Origin: Arthrobacter_N sp051262515
GTDB taxonomy: Bacteria > Actinomycetota > Actinomycetes > Actinomycetales > Micrococcaceae
Assembly (NCBI RefSeq): GCF_051262515.1
Contig: NZ_JBIMER010000014.1
Location: 1 to 64,000 of the forward strand
Length of the DNA: 64,000 bases
Direction: 5' to 3'
Position numbers and translations under genes: made by a program. This document shows positions 9,445-18,188 of this stretch, one piece after another. A model generated the notes under the pieces. It worked only from the letters and a program-made list of their open reading frames with translations. It was not told the DNA's origin and ran no database searches. Every line of letters starts with the position of its first letter. Position 1 is the first letter of the stretch.

Positions 9445-9987
9445 ATGAGCACCGCCGTTGTCCTCTGCCTCGTGTTGCGTCGCGATGGCGCGGGCACGAG
9501 CGTTCTCCTGGGCCACAAACAGCGCGGATTCGGCGCCGGGAAGATCGTCCTGCCGGGCGGAAAGATCGAACCCGGGGAATCGGCGGCGGCGGCCGCCGCA
9601 CGGGAACTTGCCGAAGAGACGGGGCTGACCACCGATCCGGTGGCGCTCCGGGAGGTGGCCGGAATCCGCTTCGAATTCCCCGCCCAGCCGCAGGCGGACA
9701 TGGAATGCACCGTGATGCTGGCCCCGCACACCGCCGGGACGCTGCGCGACACCGACGAACTCCATGGAGCCTGGCATCCCGCCGACGCGCTCCCGACCGA
9801 CCGGATGTGGGAGGACTCCCCGCGCTGGCTGGTACCGCTGATCGAGGGGAGGGCCCTGGACGTCCACGTGGTGTTGTCCCGGGACAACGAGGGCGTCGCG
9901 GGGTACACCGTGACCGAGCGTCGCGTCCCGGGCTCGCCGGAACGAGCCGCGGTGGGGAAGGCGGAGGCGTCGCGGCCACGGTCCTGA
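9445..9987 (+). CDS. NUDIX hydrolase, MutT/MTH1-like
   Basis: 180 aa with a perfect NUDIX box GGKIEPGESAAAAAARELAEETGL split over residues 32-55 (G-x5-E-x7-REUxEExGU). The preceding LLGHKQRGFGAGKIVLPGG is typical of 8-oxo-dGTP/2-hydroxy-dATP diphosphatases of the MTH1 group. Likely role: cleansing of oxidised nucleotides or a related house-cleaning activity; substrate is an inference. The ATG at 9445 lies 19 bases after xerD. The C-terminal 20 residues are Arg/Ser-rich and probably not part of the fold. Its 3' end runs into the frameshifted hypothetical gene. Confidence 0.88.
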   Translation: MSTAVVLCLVLRRDGAGTSVLLGHKQRGFGAGKIVLPGGKIEPGESAAAAAARELAEETGLTTDPVALREVAGIRFEFPAQPQADMECTVMLAPHTAGTLRDTDELHGAWHPADALPTDRMWEDSPRWLVPLIEGRALDVHVVLSRDNEGVAGYTVTERRVPGSPERAAVGKAEASRPRS

Positions 9988-10004
9988 ACCCCTTTGGCAC
10001 GGGC

Positions 10005-11052
10005 ATGCGCGAGCCGGCGCCGCCTGCCGGCCCCTCACCCACGAAGTCCGGGACGGCGACGGACTCCACGGCGTCCTCGGATCCCGCACCCTCCGGTGCG
10101 GCCACCGACCCGCCCGACGAGCAGACGGGGCCGGAACTGCCCAACGGCCTGCTTCCCGCGCACGCCAACGTCCGATGGGACGATTCCCCGGCATGCCGTT
10201 CGCTGGACGTCGACACCGTGCTGATCGCGCCCGTCACCGGTGATGCGCCGCCGGCCCCGCTGGAAGGCGACCCGGACGTCAACCGGGCCGTGGGCTGCGT
10301 CGGGGACCACGCGGCCTTCACGGTTTTCACGGATCTCGCCCATTTCGACGCCGATCACGGCGACACCTTCGCGGGCCTCTACCTGGCGAGTTGGGACGGC
10401 GAACGGTGGTGCGCCGACCACAGTGGGACCGACGGCCCGGGAACGGGCGGACGCGGTATTCGATTCGTTCGGAATCGAGATCGATGATCCCCAGAGTCTC
10501 CTGGGCCCCAACACGGCGACGTGGGCACCGGACGAGCCGCAGGACGACTGGACTGGTCTCGACACGGGCCCCTCGGGCTTCAGCGTGGAGCACCGCTCGG
10601 ACTGGGAAGTGCGCGAGGCCGATCCGGACGGTGCGCCGTCGCAGCGTCTCGTGTTCTTCGACCGCTACGGTGCCCACACCGCGAGTCTCGAACGCTTCAG
10701 CGCGGATCCGTCCGCCGGCGGAACCTGCGAACCGGGCCAGGAGACCTACCGCATCCACGCGAGTGAGGCAGTGTCCGCGACGGACGACGCGGGGTCGCTG
10801 GAGGTAGCTCTCATGACGGGCACGAACGCCGTCGGGAGCTGGTCGTTTGTGGGACTTGTGCGCGCCGGACAGCCGGCGGAGGGGGCGCTGTGCGAGGCGG
10901 ACCGCCTCCTGGAGGTCGACGGGACGTTCGTGGTGGCGCAGGGCTTGTCCGCTCGGCTCGGGTTCGAATCCGATGCCGAACTTGGGGCCTATTTGGAGTC
11001 GCAGTCCTGGGCAGACACGGTCCGCTTCGCACGGTCGCTGCGCTTCAGCTGA
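10005..11052 (+). pseudogene. Hypothetical protein gene split by a frameshift near 10430-10440
   Basis: Two consecutive + strand frames appear to be one gene. The first, from ATG 10005, runs in a Pro/Ser/Thr-rich linker and then a folded-looking part with paired cysteines (WDDSPACRSLDVDT, RAVGCVGDHAAF, GERWCADHSG), and ends at 10487 in junk after about 10435. The second frame becomes sensible from RERADAVFDSFGIEID onward and ends FARSLRFS at 11052. The join lies in or beside acggcccgggaac (10430-10442). The missing N-terminus may hold a signal peptide or membrane anchor, because the upstream frame is open into the NUDIX gene and contains no obvious hydrophobic segment. Cysteine spacing suggests an extracytoplasmic protein. 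Either a genuine decay event or a sequence error. Confidence 0.55.
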
Positions 11053-11072
11053 CCGGCGCGCGGGGAAACGAG

Positions 11073-11104
11073 GGAGGCCGTGCGGCGATCGCCGCACGGC
11101 CTCC
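11073..11104. terminator. Perfect 16-bp inverted repeat between convergent genes
   Basis: GGAGGCCGTGCGGCGA is followed immediately by its exact complement, with a short T run (TTT) on the + strand side. It lies between the hypothetical gene (ends 11052) and prpC (ends 11125 on the - strand), so it probably terminates transcription from both sides. Confidence 0.8.
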
Positions 11105-11124
11105 TTTCGCGATGGCGCTGTCCG

Positions 11125-12270
11125 TCAGACGGCCCGCTGGTCCGGTCCGTTGTAGGCCGACAGCGGCCGGATCAGCGAGTTGGCCGCGCGCTGTTCCATG
11201 ACGTGGGCGGTCCACCCGGTGATGCGCGAGGCGATGAACAGCGGAGTGAACATGGCCGTGTCGAAACCCATGAGGTGGTAGGTCGGACCGGCGGGGTAGT
11301 CCAGGTTCGGCTTGATGTTCTTCGCCTCACCCATTGCCTGCTCCAGCCCGTCGTACAGACCCAGCATCTCGGCCCGGCCGAAGTGCTCGATCATGCGGTC
11401 AAGCGCGGCCTTCATCGACGGCACGCGGGAGTCGCCGCTCTTGTAGACGCGGTGGCCGAAGCCCATAACCTTCTTCTTTTGGGAGAGGGCCTCCTCCATC
11501 CAGGCCTTGGCCCGGGCGGCGGCGTCCTCCCGGGACTCGTCCGTGCGGATCCCGATCTCCTCGAAGGTGTGCATCACGGCTTCGTTCGCCCCGCCGTGCA
11601 GCGGGCCCTTCAGGGCGCCGATGGCGCCGACGACCGCCGAATGCAGGTCCGACAGGGTGGAGGTGATCACCCTGGCGGTGAAGGTCGAGGCGTTGAACGA
11701 ATGCTCGGCGTAGAGGACCATCGAGACGCGGAACGCGTCGACGACCTCGGGTGCGGCCTCCTCGCCGAACGTCATCCACAGGAAGTTCTGCGAATAGTCC
11801 AAGTCCTCCCGCGGCTCCACCGCATCCAGTCCGCGACGGCGGCGCTGGTCGTACGCGACGGCGGCGGGGAACGCGGCCAGCAGCGACTTCGCCTTCGCGA
11901 GTTCGGCCTCCGGGGAGGAGTCCTCCGCCAGCGGATGGTTGGCGCCCAGCACCGAGACCGCGGTGCGCGCCACGTCCATCGGGTGGCACGTGGTCGGCAG
12001 CAGGTCGATGGCCGCCTTCACGTTCGCCTCCATGGACCGGTTCGCGCGCTCGAAGGCGACGAACTCCGCCAGTTCGGCCTTGTTGGGGAGGTCGCCGTTC
12101 CACAGCAGGAGGGCCACCTCCTCGAAACTCTTGCTGGCCGCGAGCTCCTGGACCGGATAGCCGCGGTAAAGCAGGGAATTGGTGTCGGGATTGACCTTCG
12201 AGACGGCCGTGTAGTCGACGACAACGCCGTCGAGCCCCTTCTTGATGTCCTTGGTATCGGTATCGCCCAT
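11125..12270 (-). CDS. prpC: 2-methylcitrate synthase (citrate synthase family)
   Basis: Condenses propionyl-CoA with oxaloacetate to 2-methylcitrate, first committed step of the methylcitrate cycle. 381 aa, the short type II-like length typical of PrpC. Active-site blocks: SFNASTFTARV, GPLHGGANEAVM (catalytic His), KVMGFGHRVYK (His/Arg), and PNLDYPAGPTYHLMGF (Asp). The ATG at 12270 is preceded by GAAGGAG; an in-frame opening to 12393 is shadow of prpB. It is the last gene of prpD-prpB-prpC, 22 bases after prpB. It could also have citrate synthase activity; operon context makes 2-methylcitrate the likely product. Confidence 0.93.
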   Translation of the reverse strand: MGDTDTKDIKKGLDGVVVDYTAVSKVNPDTNSLLYRGYPVQELAASKSFEEVALLLWNGDLPNKAELAEFVAFERANRSMEANVKAAIDLLPTTCHPMDVARTAVSVLGANHPLAEDSSPEAELAKAKSLLAAFPAAVAYDQRRRRGLDAVEPREDLDYSQNFLWMTFGEEAAPEVVDAFRVSMVLYAEHSFNASTFTARVITSTLSDLHSAVVGAIGALKGPLHGGANEAVMHTFEEIGIRTDESREDAAARAKAWMEEALSQKKKVMGFGHRVYKSGDSRVPSMKAALDRMIEHFGRAEMLGLYDGLEQAMGEAKNIKPNLDYPAGPTYHLMGFDTAMFTPLFIASRITGWTAHVMEQRAANSLIRPLSAYNGPDQRAV

Positions 12271-12292
12271 GGTGGTGCTCTCCTTCGAACGC

Positions 12293-13222
12293 TTACGGGT
12301 TGGCGTTGTTGCCGTCGATATCCAGGCCGGGGACCTGGAAGTTGAAGATGCCGGTGTCGAACTTGTTGTAGGCCTCGTAGTCCACCAGTTCATAGAGTCT
12401 CACGCGGGTGAGCATGTTGGGCACCTCTTCCTCCTGGCTTCCGGTGGCGGCGATGGCGTCGAGGGTCCGCTCCGCGGCGCCCATGGCGCTGCGCAGCAGG
12501 GTGACCGGGTAGATAACCATGGCGACCCCGACGTCGGCCAGTTGCCGACGGGTGAACAGCGCGCTTTTGCCGAACTCGGTCATGTTGGCCAAGACCGGAA
12601 CCTCCACGGCCCCGCAGACGGCCGCGAACTCGGATACGTCCCGCATGGCCTCCGGGAAGATCGCGTCGGCGCCGGCGTCCACCAGTGCCTTGGCACGGTT
12701 GATCGCCGCATCCAGACCATCGACGGCGCGGACGTCCGTGCGCGCCATGATCAGGAAGTTGGGGTCGCGGCGGGCGTCTGTTGCGGCGGCGACCCGCTTG
12801 ACCATCGTGTCCAGGTCAACGACGTTCTTGCCGTCGAGGTGGCCGCAGCGCTTGGGGTTGAACTGGTCCTCGATGTGGCAGCCCGCGAGGCCGGCGTTCT
12901 CCAGTTCCTGGACGGAGCGCGCCACGTTCATGGGCTCGCCGAAGCCGGTGTCGGCGTCGACGAGGGAGGGCAGATCCGTCATCCGGGCGATCTGGCCTGC
13001 GCGCTGGGCGACCTCGGTGAGGGTCGTGAGCCCGATGTCGGGCAGCCCCAGGTCGTTGGCGAGGACCGCGCCGGAGATGTAGACGCCGTCGAAACCCTTT
13101 TCCCCGATGAGACGCGCGGAGAGCGGGTTGAAGGCCCCCGGGAACTGGCGGGCGGTTCCGGGCACGAGCATCCCGCGCAGGGCCGCGCGCTTCTGCGCGG
13201 GGGTCACGTTGGAGTACAACAT
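12293..13222 (-). CDS. prpB: 2-methylisocitrate lyase
   Basis: Cleaves 2-methylisocitrate to succinate and pyruvate. 309 aa. The catalytic loop reads PKRCGHLDGK; KRCGH is the form found in 2-methylisocitrate lyase, while isocitrate lyase has KKCGH. DADTGFG carries metal-binding aspartates and HIEDQ follows. The ATG at 13222 is one base after the prpD stop, showing tight coupling. Upstream residues in the same frame belong to prpD DNA. Confidence 0.95.
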   Translation of the reverse strand: MLYSNVTPAQKRAALRGMLVPGTARQFPGAFNPLSARLIGEKGFDGVYISGAVLANDLGLPDIGLTTLTEVAQRAGQIARMTDLPSLVDADTGFGEPMNVARSVQELENAGLAGCHIEDQFNPKRCGHLDGKNVVDLDTMVKRVAAATDARRDPNFLIMARTDVRAVDGLDAAINRAKALVDAGADAIFPEAMRDVSEFAAVCGAVEVPVLANMTEFGKSALFTRRQLADVGVAMVIYPVTLLRSAMGAAERTLDAIAATGSQEEEVPNMLTRVRLYELVDYEAYNKFDTGIFNFQVPGLDIDGNNANP

Positions 13223-13223
13223 C

Positions 13224-14741
13224 CTAGAACAGCCCCTTCGGGGCGGCCGCGAGGTCGATGACGCCGGGGGCCGCAACGATGTTGAGCTGCCCCAGCTCGC
13301 CGGAGCCCAGCTTCTCCAGGTTTTCGGCCGCCGCGATGAAGCGGTCGATCTCGTCGTCCTCGACCAGGCCGGCGGCCAGGGCGCGGAACTTGTTGACGTA
13401 GTGCTCGCGGGCGAACGGCCGTGCGCCGAGCGGGTGCGCGTCGGCGACGGCGATCTCGTCGGTGACCACGGTGCCGTCGTTCAGGGTGATGACCACCGAA
13501 CCGCCGAAGGCCTTCTCGTTGATGTCCAGCGAGTGGTAGCGGCGCGTCCACTCGGTGTCTTCCTCGGTGGTGACCTTGTTCCAGAGTTCCACGGTATCGG
13601 CACGGCGGGCACGCTCGGGGGAGTACGAGTCGACGTGGTGCCAGGACCCGTCCTGCAGGGCCACGGTGAAGATGTACGGAATGGAGTGGTCCAGGGTCTC
13701 GCGCGAGGCGGTCGGATCGTACTTCTGTGGGTCGTTGGCGCCCGAACCGATCACGTAGTGGGTGTGGTGGCTGGTCTTGATCAGGACCGAGGCGACGTTC
13801 TTGGCGTCGGTCGTCTCCGGGTGTTCGCGGTTGAGCTTGCGGGCCAAGTCGATCCAGGCCTGCGCCTGGTACTCGGCCGAGTGCTCCTTGGTGTAGGTGT
13901 CCAGGATGGCGCGCTTCGCCTCGCCATCCCCCGGCAGCGGCACCTCGTAGGCCGCGTCCTTGCCGTCGAGCATCCAGGCGATGACGCCGTCCTCGCCCTC
14001 GTAGATCGGCACCGGGGAGGTTTGGCCGCGCATGGCGCGGTCGGCGGCCTCCACGGCCATCTTGCCCGCGAAGGCCGGAGCGTGCGCCTTCCAGGTGGAG
14101 ATCTCGCCCTTGCGCGACTGGCGGGTGGCAGTGGTGGTGTGCAGTCCCTGGCCGACGGCCTGGAAGATGGTTTCGACATCGAGGCCCAGCAGCGTGCCGA
14201 TGCCGGCGGACGCCGACGGCCCGAGGTGGGCGACGTGGTCGATCTTGTGCTTGTGGAGGCAGATGGCCTTCACGAGGTCCACCTGGATCTCGTAACCGGT
14301 GGCGATGCCCCGGATCAGGTCCTTGCCGCTGGCGCCGGTGTGCTGCGCGACGGCGAGGATCGGCGGGATGTTGTCGCCCGGGTGGGAGTACTCGGCGGCC
14401 AGGAAGGTGTCGTGGTAATCAAGTTCGCGCACGGCCACGCCGTTGGCCCAGGCGGCCCACTCGGGGGAGACCTTTTCCGTGATGCCGAAGACCGAGGCGC
14501 CCGCCCCGCCGGTCGACGGCGCATGGGTCAGCGCCTGGGCGCGGGCAGCGACGATGGGTCCGCGGTTCAGCGAGGCTATGGCGACGGAGGCGTTGTCGAT
14601 GACGCGGTTGATGATCATTTCCGCGACCTCCGGCGCGACCTCGACCGGATCGGCGGCCACGCGGGCGATCTTGTGGGCCAGCTGCTCTTCGCGGGGAAGG
14701 TTTTCCTCCGAGCGGTACACACGTACGGCGTGGTTGATCAT
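13224..14741 (-). CDS. prpD: 2-methylcitrate dehydratase (MmgE/PrpD family)
   Basis: Dehydrates 2-methylcitrate to 2-methylaconitate/isocitrate precursors without an iron-sulfur cluster. 505 aa, usual PrpD length 480-510. Characteristic stretches are ANGVAVRELDYHDTFLAAE and the paired His/Lys segment KHKIDHVAHLGP; GQGLHTTTATRQSRKGE and HSIPYIFTVAL follow. Its ATG overlaps the stop of the GntR regulator gene (ATGA), so regulator and enzymes are co-transcribed. Confidence 0.95.
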   Translation of the reverse strand: MINHAVRVYRSEENLPREEQLAHKIARVAADPVEVAPEVAEMIINRVIDNASVAIASLNRGPIVAARAQALTHAPSTGGAGASVFGITEKVSPEWAAWANGVAVRELDYHDTFLAAEYSHPGDNIPPILAVAQHTGASGKDLIRGIATGYEIQVDLVKAICLHKHKIDHVAHLGPSASAGIGTLLGLDVETIFQAVGQGLHTTTATRQSRKGEISTWKAHAPAFAGKMAVEAADRAMRGQTSPVPIYEGEDGVIAWMLDGKDAAYEVPLPGDGEAKRAILDTYTKEHSAEYQAQAWIDLARKLNREHPETTDAKNVASVLIKTSHHTHYVIGSGANDPQKYDPTASRETLDHSIPYIFTVALQDGSWHHVDSYSPERARRADTVELWNKVTTEEDTEWTRRYHSLDINEKAFGGSVVITLNDGTVVTDEIAVADAHPLGARPFAREHYVNKFRALAAGLVEDDEIDRFIAAAENLEKLGSGELGQLNIVAAPGVIDLAAAPKGLF

Positions 14742-15397
14742 TGGGGATCCTCTCGTGTTGGTGCATGGGATTTGATGTGGTCGAGGCTGTGCTGCAGGTG
14801 GAGCATGGTGGCCGCCGCGGCGAGGTCCGGATCGCCGGCCGCGATGGAACGCGCGATCGCGGCGTGCTCGCCGGCGGAGGCGCGGAGGCGTGCGGGATCG
14901 TCTTGGGCCAGCCTCCGAACCCTCGCCAGGTGGACGCGCAATCCGCGTAGCGCCTGCTCCAGGTACGGGTTGCGGACCGCATCGTCGATGGCGGCGTCCA
15001 GCTCCGAGGCCAGGCGGTAGTAGTTCTCGCGGGGAGCATCAACGGTTTTTTCCCCGCTTGGGGTCGCTGCCGCGGCGAAACGCCGCGACAATGCGATAAA
15101 GGGGTCCGTGGCGCCGGACCGTGCTGCGATCCGTGCCGATTCCACCTCGAGTGCCCGTCGCAGTGCGAACAGGTCGTCGACGTGTTCGAGCGAGACATCG
15201 GAGACGACGGCGCCCCGGCCGCGTTGCTGGACGGCCAGCCCGTCGGCCGTCAGCCGGGACAGCGCCTCGCGCAACGGGGTGCGGGAGACGCCGAGCCGTT
15301 CCGCCTGCTCCACCTCGCCCAGGACGGTCCCCGGTGGGAGCCGCCATTCGACGATGTCCCGGCGTAATTCGCCGTACGCCTTGTCACTTGCCCTCAT
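14738..15397 (-). CDS. GntR family (FadR/FCD-type) regulator of the prp operon
   Basis: 219 aa from the ATG at 15397. N-terminal winged helix: LRRDIVEWRLPPGTVLGEVE, then the recognition helix LGVSRTPLREALSRL. The C-terminal FCD all-helical effector domain has the metal-binding pattern typical of this group (LFALRRALEVESARIAA, YYRLASELDAAIDDA, GEHAAIARSIAAGD). It is the first gene of regulator-prpD-prpB-prpC and divergent from the propionyl-CoA synthetase gene. Two TGTATACA palindromes in the divergent region are likely its operators. Effector is probably a methylcitrate-cycle intermediate or propionyl-CoA (inference). Confidence 0.9.
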   Translation of the reverse strand: MRASDKAYGELRRDIVEWRLPPGTVLGEVEQAERLGVSRTPLREALSRLTADGLAVQQRGRGAVVSDVSLEHVDDLFALRRALEVESARIAARSGATDPFIALSRRFAAAATPSGEKTVDAPRENYYRLASELDAAIDDAVRNPYLEQALRGLRVHLARVRRLAQDDPARLRASAGEHAAIARSIAAGDPDLAAAATMLHLQHSLDHIKSHAPTREDPQ

Positions 15398-15405
15398 ATC
15401 GTCAT

Positions 15406-15413
15406 TGTATACA
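15406..15413. promoter_or_regulatory. Candidate GntR operator 1 (TGTATACA)
   Basis: An exact 8-bp palindrome TGTATACA, 9 bases upstream of the GntR start codon. It has a twin at 15479-15486 in the same divergent region. FCD-type GntR regulators commonly bind short palindromes with a TnGTnnnACnA core, which this fits. Position suggests autorepression of the regulator-prpDBC operon. Confidence 0.55.
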
Positions 15414-15478
15414 CAGCTGTTCCATTCATGGGCCACTTATCGCATTTCTTGGGTATTTGGGCGCCGGTCCTTCCACTG

Positions 15479-15486
15479 TGTATACA
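15479..15486. promoter_or_regulatory. Candidate GntR operator 2 (TGTATACA)
   Basis: Second copy of the palindrome, extended here to TGTGTATACACG (15477-15488). Its centre is 73 bp from the first copy, close to seven helical turns, which would allow cooperative or looped binding. It lies about 105 bp upstream of the propionyl-CoA synthetase start. Confidence 0.55.
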
Positions 15487-15592
15487 CGTCTCTTGAATTG
15501 TTTGTGACGGTCGCCATAGTCTTGGCGCAGACAGGACGGGCCGAGCACCCGAGACACCGCTCGCGCCGCAAGCAAAGAACAAGGGAGTTCCG

Positions 15593-17578
15593 ATGCCGCC
15601 AACGAACGAACAGCCAAGCACGTACCGGGCCACGCACGCAGCCAGCGTCAAGGATCCCGCGGGCTTCTGGCTCCGCGAGTCCGCGCGCATCGACTGGTCC
15701 ACGCCACCCACCCGTGGCCTCGACGAATCCGCCGCGCCGCTCTACGGCTGGTTGCCCGACGGCAGGCTGAACCTCAGCGTCAATGCCTTGGACCGCCACG
15801 TGGCCGCCGGAGCGGGGGACCGGGTGGCCCTGGTCTACGACTCCGCCGTCCTCGGCGCCCGGCGCAGCTACACGTACGCCGAGTTGCTCGCGGAGGTCGA
15901 GCGTTTCGCCGGCGTGCTGGTCGGACTCGGCGTCGGCCGCGGGGACCGCGTCCTGCTGTACCTCCCGATGATTCCGCAGGCCGTGGTGGCCATGCTCGCG
16001 TGCGCCAGGATCGGCGCGGTGCACTCGGTGGTGTTCGGTGGTTTCGCCGCCACCGAGCTCGCGGCGCGTATCGACGACGCCGCTCCGGCAGCGCTGGTCA
16101 CGGCGACCGGAGGCGTGGAGCCCTCGCGCCGCGTCGAATACCTTCCAGCGGTCGCGGAGGCGTTGCGGCTCTCCAACCACACCGTCCCGCACGTGGTGGT
16201 GCAGCACCGGGACGGTTTCATCGCCAACCTGGCGGAGTACGACGGCGGCGTGGCTCGACCGGCGTCGGACGACGCCGGTCGCGCGGCGACCACCTGGCAC
16301 GACTGGGAGGCGCTCGCGCGGACCGCACGGCCCGCGGCCGCGGTCGACGTGGACTCCACGCACCCGCTGTACATCCTCTACACCTCGGGGACCACGGGCG
16401 CACCCAAGGGCGTCGTCCGGGACACCGGGGGCTACGCCGTGGCGATGAGCTGGTCCATGGAGAACATCTACGGCGTCCGCGCAGGGGACACCATGTTGAC
16501 CGCGTCCGACGTCGGTTGGGTGGTCGGGCACTCGTACATCGTCTACGGCCCGCTCATCGCCGGGGCCACCACGGTGCTCTACGAGGGCAAGCCCGTGGGC
16601 ACGCCCGACGCCGGTGCCTTCTGGCGTCTCGTCGACGACCACCGGGTCAAGGTCCTGTTCACGGCGCCGACCGCACTGCGGGCCATCCGCAAGGCCGACC
16701 CGGAGGCGGAACTGCTGGCCGCCCACGACACGTCGTCTCTGCGCGCGCTCTTCGTCGCGGGGGAGCGGCTCGATCCCGACACCTACGGGTGGGCCACGGC
16801 CGTGCTCGGGGTGCCTGTGGTCGACAACTGGTGGCAGACGGAAACGGGTTGGCCGATCGCCGCCAGCCCTTGGGGGCTGGAGGAACTGCCGCTGAAGCCG
16901 GGATCGCCGTCGTTTCCCGTTCCCGGCTACGACGTCCGCATCCTCGATTCCCTGGGGCAGGAACTTCCGCGCGGACAGGAGGGCAACATCGCCATCCGGC
17001 TTCCGCTGCCGCCCGGCGCGTTGACGACCCTCTGGGGAAACGACGAGCGGTACATCTCCTCGTACCTGGAGCAGTTCCCCGGCCACTACGCGACCGGCGA
17101 CTCGGGTCTGCTCGACGCGGACGGATACCTGTACGTGATGGGCCGCACCGACGACGTCATCAACGTCTCCGGCCACCGACTGTCCACGGGGGCGATGGAG
17201 CAGGTGCTGGGTGCCCATCCCGCCGTCGCCGAATGCGCCGTGATCGGCGTTGCGGACGGGCTCAAGGGACAGGTTCCCCGCGGGTTCGTGGTCCTGAAGG
17301 ACGGAGCGGCGACCACCGAGGAGGCGCTGTGCGCCGAACTGGTGGCCATGGTCCGCGAACGGATCGGCCCGGTGGCGGACTTCCGGCAGGTGCGGATCGT
17401 CGAGGCCTTGCCCAAAACGCGCTCCGGCAAGATCCTGCGCAAAACCATGCGGCAGATCGCCGACGGCGTCGACTATGCGGTGCCGGCGACGATCGAGGAT
17501 CCCCAGGTCGTGGAGGACCTGATCCCCCTGCTCCGGCCCGAGGGCTCGCACCAATCCGGCGAAGGGCGCCTGGGATAA
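15593..17578 (+). CDS. prpE: Propionyl-CoA synthetase (acetyl-CoA synthetase family)
   Basis: Activates propionate (or acetate) to the CoA thioester through an acyl-adenylate. 661 aa. AMP-binding core ILYTSGTTGAPKGVV, then DNWWQTETGWPI, YATGDSG, GRTDDVINVSGHR, and the C-terminal catalytic lysine in KTRSGKILRKTM, the site of reversible acetylation in this family. The start ATG at 15593 has AAGGGAG at 15581-15587. Divergent orientation from regulator-prpDBC argues for propionate as substrate (PrpE); an acetyl-CoA synthetase role cannot be excluded. Confidence 0.88.
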   Translation: MPPTNEQPSTYRATHAASVKDPAGFWLRESARIDWSTPPTRGLDESAAPLYGWLPDGRLNLSVNALDRHVAAGAGDRVALVYDSAVLGARRSYTYAELLAEVERFAGVLVGLGVGRGDRVLLYLPMIPQAVVAMLACARIGAVHSVVFGGFAATELAARIDDAAPAALVTATGGVEPSRRVEYLPAVAEALRLSNHTVPHVVVQHRDGFIANLAEYDGGVARPASDDAGRAATTWHDWEALARTARPAAAVDVDSTHPLYILYTSGTTGAPKGVVRDTGGYAVAMSWSMENIYGVRAGDTMLTASDVGWVVGHSYIVYGPLIAGATTVLYEGKPVGTPDAGAFWRLVDDHRVKVLFTAPTALRAIRKADPEAELLAAHDTSSLRALFVAGERLDPDTYGWATAVLGVPVVDNWWQTETGWPIAASPWGLEELPLKPGSPSFPVPGYDVRILDSLGQELPRGQEGNIAIRLPLPPGALTTLWGNDERYISSYLEQFPGHYATGDSGLLDADGYLYVMGRTDDVINVSGHRLSTGAMEQVLGAHPAVAECAVIGVADGLKGQVPRGFVVLKDGAATTEEALCAELVAMVRERIGPVADFRQVRIVEALPKTRSGKILRKTMRQIADGVDYAVPATIEDPQVVEDLIPLLRPEGSHQSGEGRLG

Positions 17579-17627
17579 ACTCGCGTGGGACCGGGAGGGT
17601 GTCGATTCCGGCGGTGAGGGGAAAACG

Positions 17628-18167
17628 TTGGATCCACTGGGCGGAATGGGTCGGGAGGAACTCGGCATCCTGACGTGGGTTGCCGCCGGCGTCTTCGCGC
17701 TTGCGGTCGGCCTCTGGCGTCCACACGGATTTCATTGGACCGCTGTTGGATCCGTGCTGCTCTTCGCGGCGCTCAATGCGGGTGCCGGGATCTACGTCCT
17801 GAACCACTTCCGTGATTCCCGCTGGGCCGCGGGGGGACAACCGTCCCTGAGCGTTCCGTCGCTCTCGGGCACGCCCCTGGTCGGACAATACCTCGAATCC
17901 CTGGAATCCACCCTGAACGGCGTGGTCGGTGGCATGAACGATTTGCTGGCATTCCAACGGGCCCTTCCCGTGGCGCTGGATTTCCTGGCCGTGTCCGGAT
18001 GGGCCCTCGTGGTGTCGTTTCCGCTGGCCGTTCTCGCCGCCGGCATCGGTTTAGTCCGGACCCGGCGCAGGGCTGCGGAATTCGAAAAGTACCGTGCCAC
18101 CGTTGACCTGCTGAAGGACGAGCTCGAGCGGGTCAAGCGGCAGATTGGGGCGCCGGACCGGCATTAG
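17628..18167 (+). CDS. Hypothetical membrane protein, 179 aa
   Basis: Begins at a TTG at 17628 with GAGGGG 6 bases upstream; no better ATG fits. Two hydrophobic helices lie near residues 13-32 and 36-58, and a third near 118-140. A roughly 55-residue polar loop lies between the second and third. The last 35 residues are charged and helical (EKYRATVDLLKDELERVKRQ), likely a short cytoplasmic coiled coil. No family recognised. It stands alone between prpE and the convergent response regulator. Confidence 0.6.
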   Translation: MDPLGGMGREELGILTWVAAGVFALAVGLWRPHGFHWTAVGSVLLFAALNAGAGIYVLNHFRDSRWAAGGQPSLSVPSLSGTPLVGQYLESLESTLNGVVGGMNDLLAFQRALPVALDFLAVSGWALVVSFPLAVLAAGIGLVRTRRRAAEFEKYRATVDLLKDELERVKRQIGAPDRH

Positions 18168-18188
18168 GCCCATGGGCGGCCGCTGGCG

